Source: CBDCME01 sp965218865
GTDB taxonomy: Bacteria > Pseudomonadota > Alphaproteobacteria > JAAXGF01
Length of the DNA: 64,000 bases
Assembly (NCBI GenBank): GCA_965218865.1
Contig: CBDCME010000069.1
Location: forward strand, 88,543-152,542
Direction: 5' to 3'
Shown here piece after piece: positions 42,231 to 51,030 of the stretch. Every line of letters begins with the position of its first letter. The first letter of the stretch is position 1. The position numbers and the translations under genes are program-made. The notes under the pieces are model-generated. The model had not been told where the DNA came from, searched no databases, and saw only the letters and a program-made list of their open reading frames with translations.

Positions 42231-42487
42231 TGAAGCGCGGCATGCCCAGGCGCATCAGGGCCGGGCGCGGTCAGGCATGGCAGGGCGAGACCCGGCATGG
42301 TTTGGCAAGGTTTGGCAAGGCGTGGCAGGGCAGGGCGCGGCGAGGCGCGGCTGGGCTAGGCCAGGCAAGGTAAGGTAAGGCTGGGCACGGGTGTGGCTGG
42401 GCGAGGCATGGCAAGGCTCAGCGAGGCTCGGCATGGCCAGGCAGGGCTAGGCTAGGCACGGTCGGGCCGGGCCAGGCAAGGCACGGA
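42230..42487 (+). repeat. GGCNN pentamer array 2
   Basis: About 250 bp of degenerate five-base units with GGC fixed and variable dinucleotides (GGCAA, GGCAT, GGCTG, GGCGC, GGTAA), roughly 48 units. A frame from 42230 to 42373 reads through the first half as a repetitive Gly/Ala/Arg/Trp peptide overlapping the helicase stop (TGATG); I regard it as incidental. It precedes paralog 2, as array 1 follows paralog 1. Confidence 0.9.
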
Positions 42488-42505
42488 AACTTTAGTCGGA
42501 GGGAA

Positions 42506-43086
42506 ATGAAGGAAATTCACGTAGAAATTGCGGGTGTGACGCCACTGTTGTTGCACCGTTTCACCGACGAAGCGCAATTGGTCGCAACGAGCGGCGCGCG
42601 ATCGAGCATCGCGAACGATTCCGAATCTCCAGCCGACCAGGCGCAGTCGGCCCTGTATCTGGACGACGAGGGCGGTCAGCGGCATTCCGCAGTCAAACCT
42701 ATATCGCAGCATCGTTGACGCCGGCAAATATTTCAAAATCGGCAAGTCGAAGGTGACGACCCTCAAGAGTTCGATCATTCCGGCCGCCGTCGGCATGCGC
42801 CCGCTGTTCCTGCCGATACGAAGCGACGGCGGCTGGAAGGTCGACACCCGACCCGTGCGCATCCCAGTCACGGGCGGACGTATCCTGCGCCACCGGCCCT
42901 GTTACGACGACTGGAGCCTCTCATTCACGCTCGAGTACGACGAGCGGATGATCGGCCCGAAACTGCTGCGCGAGATGTGTCGACGCCGCTGACGTCCGAG
43001 TAGGGCTCGGCGATTTCCGCCCCGACTGCAAGGGACCGTTCGGCAAATACAAGGTGACGGCCTGGGCGAACGGTGAAGCGGCGTGA
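42506..43086 (+). pseudogene. Phage gene, paralog 2, two frameshifts
   Basis: Starts MKEIHVEIAGVTPLLLHRFT (ATG 42506). An extra G near 42674 and another near 42976 shift the frame; correcting both gives a continuous ~192-aa protein paralogous to 37478-38055, including SSIIPAAVGMRPLFLPIRSD, RIPVTGGRILRHRPCYDDWS and GLGDFRPDCKGPFGKYKVTA. The two copies match closely in the last third. Having two diverged copies in one prophage is unusual. Confidence 0.75.
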
Positions 43087-43343
43087 GCCCCTACGTGCTG
43101 ACCGATTATCTCCCAAAGAGGCGGGCATCTGATGCGCCGCGTGTTCTTCAGGCTCACCCGACCGCTACGCGAGCGCTGGCGCTGGTGGATGACGACGAGG
43201 GCAGCAGGGACATGAGCGACAACCCGAAGCAGTCTGAATGCCCGCTGGAGCGACGTGTTCGACAGACGACCTCCACACCGACGCCATGCGCTCGGCGTAG
43301 CGGCGAGGGACGTGACATGAGCGTCACTGTCCCCACAGGCGAT
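43087..43343. other. Short stretch with only tiny frames
   Basis: No convincing gene. A 27-codon frame (MRRVFFRLTRPLRERWRWWM) starts at 43131 and its stop overlaps an ATG at 43212. These may be small phage genes, but nothing supports them beyond the overlap. Confidence 0.3.
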
Positions 43344-43751
43344 CTAATCTCGCCCTTCGATTTCGTTGCGCGCCGCGCTCGACAGGAACGCCGAGCGTGT
43401 CATGCCGCGCCGGTTGGCTTCGTCATCGATGGCCTGCAACAGCCCGTAGTCCAGCGAGACGTTGACCCGCCGCGGCGACCCCTTGTCCAAGATCAAGGGG
43501 ACGAAGCAGACGACCGCGCCCTCACGCCACTCGTCAAGGCTTTGGTCCACCTCAACCGCCTGAACGGTACGCGGCGCCGGAATGTCCTCTCCGTCCCGGA
43601 TCATGCCTTCGACATGAAAGGCGAGCGCTTCCGTGCCTCGGTGAACGGCCTCGTCAATCGTATCGCCATCGGACACGCACCCCGGAAAGTCAGGGAAGCT
43701 GATGCCATGCCCCGGTTCGGTATTACTATGAATGAATGCGACGTAACGCAT
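43344..43751 (-). CDS. hicB: HicB antitoxin
   Basis: 135 aa. The N-terminal partial RNase H-like domain reads MRYVAFIHSNTEPGHGISFP DFPGCVSDGDT, the HicB signature GxSFPDFPGC, and the C-terminal ribbon-helix-helix RRVNVSLDYGLLQAIDDEAN binds DNA. It neutralises HicA and autoregulates the operon. Lies 12 nt downstream of hicA. Confidence 0.92.
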   Translation of the reverse strand: MRYVAFIHSNTEPGHGISFPDFPGCVSDGDTIDEAVHRGTEALAFHVEGMIRDGEDIPAPRTVQAVEVDQSLDEWREGAVVCFVPLILDKGSPRRVNVSLDYGLLQAIDDEANRRGMTRSAFLSSAARNEIEGRD

Positions 43752-43763
43752 GTTGTCCTCCTG

Positions 43764-43952
43764 TTACTTCCAACCTGCCTGTCTGTAGATCGAGGCAACG
43801 GTTCCGCGTTTGATGTCCCGGCTTGGGTGGGGGACTGTCACGCGCCCCTTCCTGGTCGGGTGCTTGAACTGCCAGTGGTCGCCCTTCACGGCCACACGAA
43901 CCCAGCCGTCCTGCTCCAAGAGCTTGATCAATTTCCCGCTGTTCCGTTCCAT
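43764..43952 (-). CDS. hicA: HicA toxin (mRNA interferase)
   Basis: 62 aa from ATG 43952 (MERNSGKLIKLLEQDGWVRV), with the double-stranded-RNA-binding-like fold motif GDHWQFKHPTRKGRVTVPHP that includes the catalytic His, and SRDIKRGTVASIYRQAG. Toxin first, antitoxin second is the classical hicAB order. It is transcribed against the phage genes. Confidence 0.93.
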   Translation of the reverse strand: MERNSGKLIKLLEQDGWVRVAVKGDHWQFKHPTRKGRVTVPHPSRDIKRGTVASIYRQAGWK

Positions 43953-43954
43953 AT

Positions 43955-43972
43955 TGTGTATAAATATACACA
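43955..43972 (-). promoter_or_regulatory. Palindromic operator of hicAB
   Basis: TGTGTATAAATATACACA is a perfect 18-bp palindrome three bases upstream of the hicA start, AT-rich and overlapping a likely -10 element. It is the expected binding site for the HicB ribbon-helix-helix domain. Confidence 0.75.
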
Positions 43973-44070
43973 TTTGAAGCCTGATTTCCAAGCTCTTTAT
44001 CTAGTATTTTACACAACAAGTATGAACATCCCGCGTTATGACGTGGATGTCCGAGGCTGAGCGATGATTG

Positions 44071-44463
44071 ATGAACATGCACCATCATCGCCGCCCGCTC
44101 GATTCCCAAGATCCGTTCTGCGCCGTCTGCCGGCGCCCGCCGCGCGGCTTCGGCTGGTTCGATGTATCGGGTTTAAGACCCCCGCGCCAGCCGGTGAAGT
44201 TCTGCTCGATGGCCTGCCAGGGTTTCTGGACCCGTCGCGCACGCCGGAGCATGGCCGTGATTGATCTCAGCGAACACGAGCAGGCCGCGATCCGCGCCAC
44301 CATGAAAACGGTCGCCGAGGTCATGGAAGAGATCGGTTGGGAGACGCGCCTCGCGGAATTCACCGAAGCCCACGTGCTGGCCCTGATCGAGGTCGCCGTC
44401 GGCGGTTTCCAGGACGCCATGCACGCCACTGCCGAGGCTGACGTCGACGGGGTGCCGTTCTAA
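44071..44463 (+). CDS. Phage protein with Cys-rich N-terminus (DUF6511-like)
   Basis: 130 aa. CAVCRRPPRGFGWFD and VKFCSMACQGFWTR provide two cysteine pairs, probably one zinc site, followed by a helical part LSEHEQAAIRATMKTVAEVM and VLALIEVAVGGFQDAM. Such proteins occur in the replication modules of alphaproteobacterial prophages. The start is uncertain among ATG 44071, ATG 44077 and an upstream TTG. The stop overlaps the next start (TAATG). Confidence 0.7.
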   Translation: MNMHHHRRPLDSQDPFCAVCRRPPRGFGWFDVSGLRPPRQPVKFCSMACQGFWTRRARRSMAVIDLSEHEQAAIRATMKTVAEVMEEIGWETRLAEFTEAHVLALIEVAVGGFQDAMHATAEADVDGVPF

Positions 44464-45230
44464 TGCTCGATTACAACTATTCGGCCGGCTTCGCCGAGCA
44501 CGTCAACGCGTGGATCGACGCCGCGCTCGAGGCCGAGAACGCCGGGCAGCCACCGCGTGAGTATCTCGGCGGCTCGCGCCTCGGCGTGCCCTGTAACCGG
44601 GCACTCCAGTACGAGTATGCCCGGGCGCCGAAGGACGACGGCGCCGACTTCAGTGGTCAGTTACTGCGCATCTTCGCTGCCGGCCATGCGTTCGAGGATC
44701 TGGCCATCGGTTGGCTGCGCGGCGCCGGGTTCGATCTCTATACCACCCGCGGCAACCGGCCGGACGGCGGCCAGTTCGGGTTCTCGGTCGCCGGCGGGCG
44801 CATCCGCGGCCATGTCGACGGGATCATAAACGCAGGCCCTGATGGCCTGCTGCCGGGTTGTCCAGCGCTCTGGGAGTGCAAATCGCTCAACGCGAAGTCG
44901 TGGAAGGACACGGCGAAGCGCGGGCTTGCCGTCTCCAAGCCGGTCTACGCGGCTCAGATTGCGGTCTATCAGGCCTACATGGAGGGCAGCGTGCCGGGCA
45001 TCTCCGAAAACCCGGCGTTATTCACCGCCATCAACAAGGACACCGCCGAGCTGCATCACGAACTGGTGCCGTTCGACGGCGCGCTCGCGCAGACCGCGAG
45101 CGACAAGGCGGTGCGCATCATCAAGGCGACCGAGGCCGGCGAGCTACTGCCGCGTATCGCCCAATCCGCCGACTTTCACGAATGCCGGTTCTGCGCCTGG
45201 GCGGACCGCTGCTGGAGGACCGGGTCGTGA
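44463..45230 (+). CDS. PD-(D/E)XK exonuclease with four-Cys Fe-S motif (Cas4/AddB-like)
   Basis: 255 aa. The nuclease core shows RIRGHVDGII (Asp) and LWECKS (Glu-x-Lys). C44 in RLGVPCNRALQYEY and the C-terminal C241, C244 and C250 (ECRFCAWADRC) match the four-cysteine iron-sulfur arrangement of AddB, Cas4 and related nucleases. Likely the recombination exonuclease of the prophage. There are no CRISPR genes nearby, so a Cas4 role is not supported. Confidence 0.85.
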   Translation: MLDYNYSAGFAEHVNAWIDAALEAENAGQPPREYLGGSRLGVPCNRALQYEYARAPKDDGADFSGQLLRIFAAGHAFEDLAIGWLRGAGFDLYTTRGNRPDGGQFGFSVAGGRIRGHVDGIINAGPDGLLPGCPALWECKSLNAKSWKDTAKRGLAVSKPVYAAQIAVYQAYMEGSVPGISENPALFTAINKDTAELHHELVPFDGALAQTASDKAVRIIKATEAGELLPRIAQSADFHECRFCAWADRCWRTGS

Positions 45231-45439
45231 GCACACACACCTGCCATTGGCTGGGCTGCGGCCGCGCAGTGCCGCCGCGCATGTGGGGATGCCGCGAGCA
45301 CTGGTTCCGGCTGCCCCGGGAACTGCGGGCACGCATAAGGGCGGCCTATCGGCCGGGCCAGGAGACCGACAAGAAGCCGAGCGCCGAGTACCTGCAAGCC
45401 GCCGGCGCTGTCCGGCAATGGATTGGAGCACACCGATGA
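45227..45439 (+). CDS. Small phage protein with Cys/His cluster
   Basis: 70 aa from GTG 45227, overlapping the nuclease stop (GTGA). CHWLGCGRAVPPRMWGCREH looks like a small zinc-binding motif, then a helical tail ELRARIRAAYRPGQETDKKP. Found beside primases in related prophages; function unknown. Its stop overlaps the primase start (ATGA). Confidence 0.65.
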   Translation: MSTHTCHWLGCGRAVPPRMWGCREHWFRLPRELRARIRAAYRPGQETDKKPSAEYLQAAGAVRQWIGAHR

Positions 45440-47634
45440 ACGACGACACAAAGACCGACGACGACGTGATCGACATCAACCGCTGGCGTGACTTCAACGA
45501 CGCCGCGCCTCAGCGTCTCGACGGCGCCTGGCCCTCGTATGAGGTGGAGAGTGCCGACGAGATCAAGTCGCGCATGCTCGTCAACATCCGCGGTGTGCTT
45601 TCCTACCTGCTGCCGGGCGGCGTCTTCCAGCGCGGCAAGTTTTTCGTTGGCGACATTCACGGCAATCGCGGCGATAGCTTGGTGGTAGAGATCGAGGGCC
45701 GCAAGGCCGGTTTGTGGCACGACTTCGCGACCGGCGAGGGCGGCGACATTATTGGGCTGTGGGCGGCGGCGACCGGCCGCGACATTCGGGTCGATTTTCA
45801 GACCGTCATCCTCGACATCCTCGCCTGGCTCGAGGGCCGCACCCGGACCCTTCAAGAAGACCGGGTCGGCAAGCCCCGAAGAAAGAAGCCGCCGGTCGAC
45901 GAGCTCGGCCCGATCACCGCCAAGTGGGACTATCTCGATGACGACGGCAAGCTCATCGCCGTCGTCTATCGCTACGATCCGCCCGGCGGCAAGCAGTTCC
46001 GGCCCTGGGACGTGCGGGCGCGCAAGGCGCGCGCGCCCGATCCGCGCCCGCTCTACAACCGGCCCGGCATCAAGGCGGCCTCAGAGGTTGTTCTGGTCGA
46101 GGGCGAGAAAGCCGCCGATGCGCTGATCAAACAAGGGATCTGCGCCACCACCGCCATGAACGGCGCCTCGGCCCCGGTCGAGAAGACCGACTGGTCACCG
46201 CTCAAGGGCAAGCGCGTGCTGGTCTGGCCCGATCACGACGATCCCGGCCGGCAATACGCCGTGGCCGCTTCCCAGGCAGTGCTCGCCGCCGGCGCCGCAT
46301 CGGTCGTCGTTCTCAATCCGCCCGGCGATAAGCCAGACAAATGGGATGCGGCCGACGCGGTGGCCGAGGGCATGGATGTCGCATCCTTCATCGCCACCGC
46401 CCCGCGCCAGGCCACACGGCCCGCCGAAAAGCCGCTGGAACTCCCCGACTGGCAGGCCTCCCGCTACGCCGGCGATGCGCCCAAACAGCGGTTTCTGATC
46501 AACGGTTCGATCCCTCTGGGCGTCGTCTCGGTGCTCGCCGCCATGGGCGATACCGGCAAGGGCATGATCACTCTGGATCTGGCGCTGTCGGTTGCCACCG
46601 GCAAGCTGCCCGCGGTCTCGGTCAGTCCCGAACCCATGGCCCTGGGTGGCGCGGTGCGCGCCTTCGGCGCCGCCGTCGTGATCACCGCCGAGGACGACGA
46701 GGCCGAGGTGCATCGCCGTCTCGAGCGCCTCGATCCCGAACGGCTGCGTCTCAAACAGCCTAAACGTCTGATCGTGGTGCCGCTGCCCAACGCGGGCGGC
46801 CCGATCCCGCTCGTCACCTCGGGCCGTAACGGCCCCGAAGCGACCGCGCATTTCCGCAACCTGCAAGATCAGTTGGTTCGCATCGCCGATCTCAGGCTGG
46901 TGGTGTTCGATCCGCTGTCGTCCTTCATCCATGCCGACGTCAACGCCGATCCGGCCGCCAGCAGTTTCGTGACCGGGCTGCTCGCCGGGCTCGCTACCGA
47001 GACCGGCGCCGCCGTCATCGTCGCCCACCACATGCGCAAGCCCCAGGGCAACCGGCCGATATCAACAGTCGAGCAGGCGCGCGACGCGGTGCGCGGCACC
47101 AGTGCCCTCGTTGACGGCGTGCGCCTGGTCTACGCGCTGTGGCCGGCGCCCGAGGAACGTCAGCGCGAAGTGTTCAAGACCCTCGACGAAAAGCGTGTCC
47201 GCAACGCCGTGTTCCAGGGCGCGGTGGTCAAGGCCAACGGCACCGTCGATCGTACCATTCGGACCTATCTCAGGGCACCCACCGGCTTGCTGATCGATAT
47301 CACCCGGCGCTTGGATGAGCGGCGCACGGCGGCCGCGGAACTCTCTGAAACACTGGTCACCTTGATCGCGAGAGCTGCCGAAAACGGTCACCCATTCACC
47401 CATACCGGCGGGAACGGCGTCTATCGCCAACGCCATCGCCTCACGGCCGTCTTTCACGACGTCACCCGCAAGCGCATCGAGGCCCTGGTGCAGAAACTGC
47501 TCAACGAGAGCGCTCTGGTCAAGGGCATGGCCTCAGGCTCGAAGGAGGACAAATGGCTCGACGTGCCCAATGGGCCCTTCGCCAGCGGCGTCGGCGAGTT
47601 CGTCTTGGGCGCTGATAAAGGGGAGAACAAATGA
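45436..47634 (+). CDS. Phage Toprim primase fused to RecA-like helicase/ATPase
   Basis: 732 aa. The N-terminal part (SLVVEIEGRKAGLWHDFATG) resembles primase-associated domains; Toprim motifs EVVLVEGEKAADAL and RVLVWPDHDDPGRQYA lie near residues 215 and 260; the C-terminal RepA-like ATPase has AAMGDTGKGMITLDLALSVA and VVFDPLSSFIHADVNADPAA, with VIVAHHMRK. Its Walker A ends GKG rather than GKT/S. It should prime and unwind DNA for phage replication. Confidence 0.88.
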   Translation: MNDDTKTDDDVIDINRWRDFNDAAPQRLDGAWPSYEVESADEIKSRMLVNIRGVLSYLLPGGVFQRGKFFVGDIHGNRGDSLVVEIEGRKAGLWHDFATGEGGDIIGLWAAATGRDIRVDFQTVILDILAWLEGRTRTLQEDRVGKPRRKKPPVDELGPITAKWDYLDDDGKLIAVVYRYDPPGGKQFRPWDVRARKARAPDPRPLYNRPGIKAASEVVLVEGEKAADALIKQGICATTAMNGASAPVEKTDWSPLKGKRVLVWPDHDDPGRQYAVAASQAVLAAGAASVVVLNPPGDKPDKWDAADAVAEGMDVASFIATAPRQATRPAEKPLELPDWQASRYAGDAPKQRFLINGSIPLGVVSVLAAMGDTGKGMITLDLALSVATGKLPAVSVSPEPMALGGAVRAFGAAVVITAEDDEAEVHRRLERLDPERLRLKQPKRLIVVPLPNAGGPIPLVTSGRNGPEATAHFRNLQDQLVRIADLRLVVFDPLSSFIHADVNADPAASSFVTGLLAGLATETGAAVIVAHHMRKPQGNRPISTVEQARDAVRGTSALVDGVRLVYALWPAPEERQREVFKTLDEKRVRNAVFQGAVVKANGTVDRTIRTYLRAPTGLLIDITRRLDERRTAAAELSETLVTLIARAAENGHPFTHTGGNGVYRQRHRLTAVFHDVTRKRIEALVQKLLNESALVKGMASGSKEDKWLDVPNGPFASGVGEFVLGADKGENK

Positions 47635-47888
47635 GGATCACGAGTGACTCCATGCCTCATTTTGCCGCCGGAGACGCCCCCGTTTGCAGGAGGCATAACT
47701 CATTGAATTACAACATAAATTCTAATTTTGGGAAGCAAAACCCCGATTTTGCTTCCTCCGCTTGTTCCGTTCCCGAGTTGGACGGGAAGGAGAAAGCCAA
47801 TTATTTCAAAGGTTACCGCTTCCCACACACCCCCTCTTTACAGGGGGTGTGTGCGTGCGTGTGGGGGCACCCACCCACCCTCTGGTGA
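47631..47888 (+). CDS. Possible small phage protein
   Basis: 85-codon frame whose ATG overlaps the primase stop (ATGA). It contains CRRHNSLNYNINSNFGKQNP and little else; the DNA is more AT-rich than its neighbours. The overlap suggests translation, but no family is recognised, and the frame includes the repeat-like GTGTGTGCGTGCGTGTGGGG stretch near 47845. Confidence 0.3.
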   Translation: MRITSDSMPHFAAGDAPVCRRHNSLNYNINSNFGKQNPDFASSACSVPELDGKEKANYFKGYRFPHTPSLQGVCACVWGHPPTLW

Positions 47889-47930
47889 GAGGTGCGATTC
47901 CCGACCGGTTGCCGAGACCCGGAGAACGAC

Positions 47931-48479
47931 ATGACCGATCTGACCATGTTTAAAAAATCACAGCCCGATGAAGTGGCCCGGCCGGCGACGGCGAACGGCG
48001 CTGCCGGTCGTGCCGACACCATCCTCGCGCTCGATCTCGGCACCGCGACCGGCTGGGCCCTGCGCGGCCCGGACGGCACCGTAAGCAGCGGCACGGTGTC
48101 GTTCCGGCCGGACCGCTTCGAGGGCGGCGGCATGCGCTACCTCCGCTTCAAGCACTGGCTCACCGAGCTCAAGAGCACCGCCGGCGGCATCGATGCGGTC
48201 TACCTCGAGGAGGTCCGGCGGCACGCCGGCACCAATGCCGCCCACATCTACGGCGGCTTCCTGGCGCACATCACCGCCTGGTGCGAGCACCACGGCATTC
48301 CCTACCAGGGCGTGCCGGTCGGGACCATCAAGCGGCATATCACTGGCAAGGGCAACGCACCCAAGCAGGCGGTAATCGACGCTGTCCGCGAGCGCGGTTT
48401 TAACCCTGTCGACGACAACCAGGCCGACTCCATCGCGCTGCTGCTGTGGGCGATCAAGACCCGGACGGGTGCGCGATGA
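47931..48479 (+). CDS. RuvC-like Holliday-junction resolvase/nuclease
   Basis: 182 aa from ATG 47931. RuvC-type acidic residues appear in ILALDLGTATGWA (D35), VYLEEVRRHAGTNAAHIYGG and DDNQADSIALLLWA, with the YQGVPVGTIKRHITGKGNA loop. It probably resolves branched phage DNA. Its stop overlaps the next start (ATGA), within a continuous late-replication operon. Confidence 0.85.
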   Translation: MTDLTMFKKSQPDEVARPATANGAAGRADTILALDLGTATGWALRGPDGTVSSGTVSFRPDRFEGGGMRYLRFKHWLTELKSTAGGIDAVYLEEVRRHAGTNAAHIYGGFLAHITAWCEHHGIPYQGVPVGTIKRHITGKGNAPKQAVIDAVRERGFNPVDDNQADSIALLLWAIKTRTGAR

Positions 48480-48733
48480 ACGGCGCCATGCTGCTCCAGC
48501 ACGCCGCCGGCGTCGTCGACAAGCGCCGGGCCGATTACGGCGAGCCCGAGGAGCTGTTCGAGCATGTCGCCGCTCGCTGGTCGCAGGTGCTCGGCGTCAA
48601 GGTCACACCGGCCCAGGTCGGCGTCTGCCTGATAGACCTCAAGATGGCCCGGCTCGCCCACAATCCGAAGCATCTCGACAGCCTCGTCGACGTGCTCGGC
48701 TACGGCGCCTGCCTGCGGGAGATCACCCGGTGA
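48476..48733 (+). CDS. DUF6378-like phage protein
   Basis: 85 aa: LLQHAAGVVDKRRADYGEPE, RWSQVLGVKVTPAQVGVCLI and DLKMARLAHNPKHLDSLVDV LGY. This matches the small DUF6378-type proteins frequent in phages, of unknown function and possibly nucleotide-pool related. ATGA overlap with the resolvase, GTGA overlap with the next gene. Confidence 0.75.
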   Translation: MNGAMLLQHAAGVVDKRRADYGEPEELFEHVAARWSQVLGVKVTPAQVGVCLIDLKMARLAHNPKHLDSLVDVLGYGACLREITR

Positions 48734-48972
48734 GGTGGTGGCCTGAGGGCTATGGCGGCGAGCGCCGGCCGGCCGACGAGATCAAACGCGAGGGTTGGCG
48801 CGAGCAGGGCATTCTGGTGATCGCCGCCGAGGACGGCCGCCTCACCTGGCCCGAACGCGAGCTGGTTCGAAGGCTCGGCGAGCGGCTCTATGGCAGACGG
48901 TCGGAGCCGGGCAGAGACACATGCGGGCGCACCGTGTCGGTGAGAGACTATCGAACCGCGGCCCATGGCTAA
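48730..48972 (+). CDS. Small phage protein of unknown function
   Basis: 80 aa from GTG 48730 (RWWPEGYGGERRPADEIKRE), coupled to the upstream gene by GTGA. It contains GILVIAAEDGRLTWPERELV and RRLGERLYGRR. Pattern typical of short proteins between DUF6378 and DUF6456 genes in alphaproteobacterial prophages. Overlaps the next gene by 8 bases. Confidence 0.6.
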   Translation: MRWWPEGYGGERRPADEIKREGWREQGILVIAAEDGRLTWPERELVRRLGERLYGRRSEPGRDTCGRTVSVRDYRTAAHG

Positions 48973-49522
48973 ACGCAGGAGACGCATCGCCAGAGGCAAA
49001 GCGCGACAGCAACGCTCGCGCGCCGAGGTCGTCAACCTGCCCGGCGGCCGCAAGGTCGAGATCGTGCGCGAGGCCGATCCCGACGGCCGGCCGGTCGCCC
49101 ACGCGCGTGCCGTCGATACGATCGATCGCATGCGCAAGGCGGGCACCATCACGACTGCCATGCACGATGCGGCGCGCGACTTCCAGGCCCACTTCACCAT
49201 CGCCGCTTACGACGCCACGCCGCCCAGGGACATGGTCCGTGTCTCGGGGGGTGGCTGGACGAACGATCTCACCGACAACCAGATCGCCGCCCGCAACCGG
49301 GCAGCCCGCGCCCTCGGCACGCTGGGTGGGGTCGGCAGTCCCGGCGGCAGCTGCGTCTGGCACGTGGTCGGGCTGGGCTACAGCCTGCGCGATTGGGCGG
49401 TGCAGCAAGGTTGGGCCGGTCGGCCGATGTACGGCAATCAAGCTACCGGTGTGCTGGTCGCGGCGCTCGGTGTGCTGGCCGTCCATTACGGCTACGGGCC
49501 GGTCAAAAGGCGATCCGGATGA
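48965..49522 (+). CDS. DUF6456-like phage protein
   Basis: 185 aa with a basic N-terminus (MAKRRRRIARGKARQQRSRA), then VDTIDRMRKAGTITTAMHDA, ARDFQAHFTIAAYD and GSCVWHVVGLGYSLRDWAVQ, which resemble DUF6456-type proteins thought to be DNA-binding. Last gene before the ISNCY-type insertion, and probably the end of the replication operon. Confidence 0.7.
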   Translation: MAKRRRRIARGKARQQRSRAEVVNLPGGRKVEIVREADPDGRPVAHARAVDTIDRMRKAGTITTAMHDAARDFQAHFTIAAYDATPPRDMVRVSGGGWTNDLTDNQIAARNRAARALGTLGGVGSPGGSCVWHVVGLGYSLRDWAVQQGWAGRPMYGNQATGVLVAALGVLAVHYGYGPVKRRSG

Positions 49523-49623
49523 TGCACATTTAGGCCCGAAATCACGCGACAAGACGTGCACCACGAGGACTTCCCGCAAGCCCAGGCTCAGCGCGGGTTT
49601 GCGCGCGAAATGCAAAAAAGATG

Positions 49624-51030
49624 TGTCGATAACAAACTGAATTGACCGGTTTATGTACCATATGATTTGACCGCTTCTGTTGTGGATGTTGGCTCTGTGG
49701 GGAAGTGGTCAGGTCGGCGCAGCCGAGCTGTCCACTTATCCACAGAGCGCCGGCCGGTCGTGTCGAAGCGGATCACGCGGCCCGCCTTTCGCTGCTTTCG
49801 ATCGGCGTGCCGTCTTTCTTGTAGCGGGCCAGGCAGCGCGGGCCATGGAAGACGGCAAGGTCGCCGTCGGGATATTCGTGCACACTCACTTTGGCCTTGA
49901 CGTAGTGGTGGCGATGGCGGCCTGCCGGGATCTGCAGGCTCAAGTTATTGTAGCGCACCGTGTTGTCATTGCCGACCACACGGTCCTCCTGCACACAGAG
50001 GATGTCCGCCAGGTTGCCGGCGAACGGCACGAAGGCGGAGGCTGTGTCCTCGGCCGGCCGGGCGAAGCGGGCATTGTGGGCCGGCAGGAAGTCCTCTTTC
50101 AGGAACCGGTTGGCGGCCGCCATATCGGTGATGCCGGCGAGCTCGAGTTCCTGCGGCAGGCGTTTCTGCAGGGTGCCGAACATGCGCTCCGAGCGGCCCC
50201 GGGCCTCCGGCGAATAGGCCGGGATCAGCTCAATACCGAGTTGCTGCAGGGCACGTCCGACCTGGGTTGGATTGTCCTTGTCGACCTTGCCGCCGGCCTC
50301 CGGCGTGTGCCAATAGTGCGAGGCCCGGTCTGCATAAAGCGAGCAGAACAGCCCCATGGCCGACCCCACCTCCAGCAGCGCCACAAAGCTCGACATGGTG
50401 CCCTCCTCGGCGACGAAGAAGGCGGAATAGATCTCCGAAGTGGCATCGTCCATGGTCACGATCAGGTCCCAGTACTGACCCGGCACCCATTGGTGCGTGG
50501 AGCCGTCCTGGTGCAACATCATGCCGACCATCGGCCGGCGCGGCCGCTTGCGGCGGTGCACGCCGCGCCGCGGCGCCGGCGCGATCCGGCCGTGCGCCTG
50601 GAGCGTCAGCCGCACCCAGTTGTAACTGCGCGTGACGTCGTGCTTTGCAACCAGCTTCTCCCAGAAGTGCCAGGCGGTGAAATGCCGGTACCTGGTATCG
50701 AACAGACCCAACAGTGCCACCACCTCGTCGACCCCGGCGCGGCGCGCGGAAACCCGACCCAGGCGGCGGTCGTAAAGACCCTCCGCGCCCTCGGCCTCAA
50801 AGCGATCGCGCCAGCGTCGGAACGTGCGCTCGGACATGCCCAGGATCTCGGCTGCCTCCAGCTGGCTCAACTCACCCCTGTAGGTGCGTCCGTAAACCTC
50901 ATCGAACTTCATCAATCTCAACCCCTGTAACTGCTCTGTCCGGCGCATCAGCTCCTCCACTTTCTGGAGGAGTTCTAATGCCGGACAGATCATTTGTTAC
51001 ATTGACCGGCCATATCACGTGTTATCGACA
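49624..51030 (-). mobile_element. ISNCY/IS1202-like element with 17-bp target duplication
   Basis: 1407 bp bounded by TGTCGATAACA and its inverse TGTTATCGACA. The 17-bp sequence GAAATGCAAAAAAGATG flanks it on both sides (49607-49623 and 51031-51047). Long duplications are characteristic of IS1202-type elements. Both ends also contain ATTGACCGG copies that may be transposase sites. Confidence 0.92.
49773..50993 (-). CDS. ISNCY/IS1202-type transposase
   Basis: 406 aa. N-terminal helix-turn-helix (LSQLEAAEILGMSERTFRRW, RRLGRVSARRAGVDEV) and a DDE/rve domain: MLHQDGSTHQWVPGQYWDLI (Asp), SLYADRASHYWHTP (Asp) and SPEARGRSERMFGTLQKRLP (Glu). C-terminal NTVRYNNLSLQIPAGRHRHH matches the group. The gene appears intact. 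The likely start is further in (MRRTEQLQGL or MKFDEVYGRTY) than the first possible codon. Confidence 0.88.
   Translation of the reverse strand: MICPALELLQKVEELMRRTEQLQGLRLMKFDEVYGRTYRGELSQLEAAEILGMSERTFRRWRDRFEAEGAEGLYDRRLGRVSARRAGVDEVVALLGLFDTRYRHFTAWHFWEKLVAKHDVTRSYNWVRLTLQAHGRIAPAPRRGVHRRKRPRRPMVGMMLHQDGSTHQWVPGQYWDLIVTMDDATSEIYSAFFVAEEGTMSSFVALLEVGSAMGLFCSLYADRASHYWHTPEAGGKVDKDNPTQVGRALQQLGIELIPAYSPEARGRSERMFGTLQKRLPQELELAGITDMAAANRFLKEDFLPAHNARFARPAEDTASAFVPFAGNLADILCVQEDRVVGNDNTVRYNNLSLQIPAGRHRHHYVKAKVSVHEYPDGDLAVFHGPRCLARYKKDGTPIESSERRAA

Noticed and set aside
42230..42373. Protein-coding gene in the GGCNN array
   Set aside because: The frame merely translates a five-base repeat; composition is low-complexity and array 1 has no equivalent frame.
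43083..44060. 325-codon plus-strand frame
   Set aside because: It runs antisense through the well-supported hicA and hicB genes and has no family character.
44463..45230. Cas4 of a CRISPR-Cas system
   Set aside because: The protein has Cas4/AddB-like motifs, but no cas genes or CRISPR array exist in the window and it sits in a phage replication operon.
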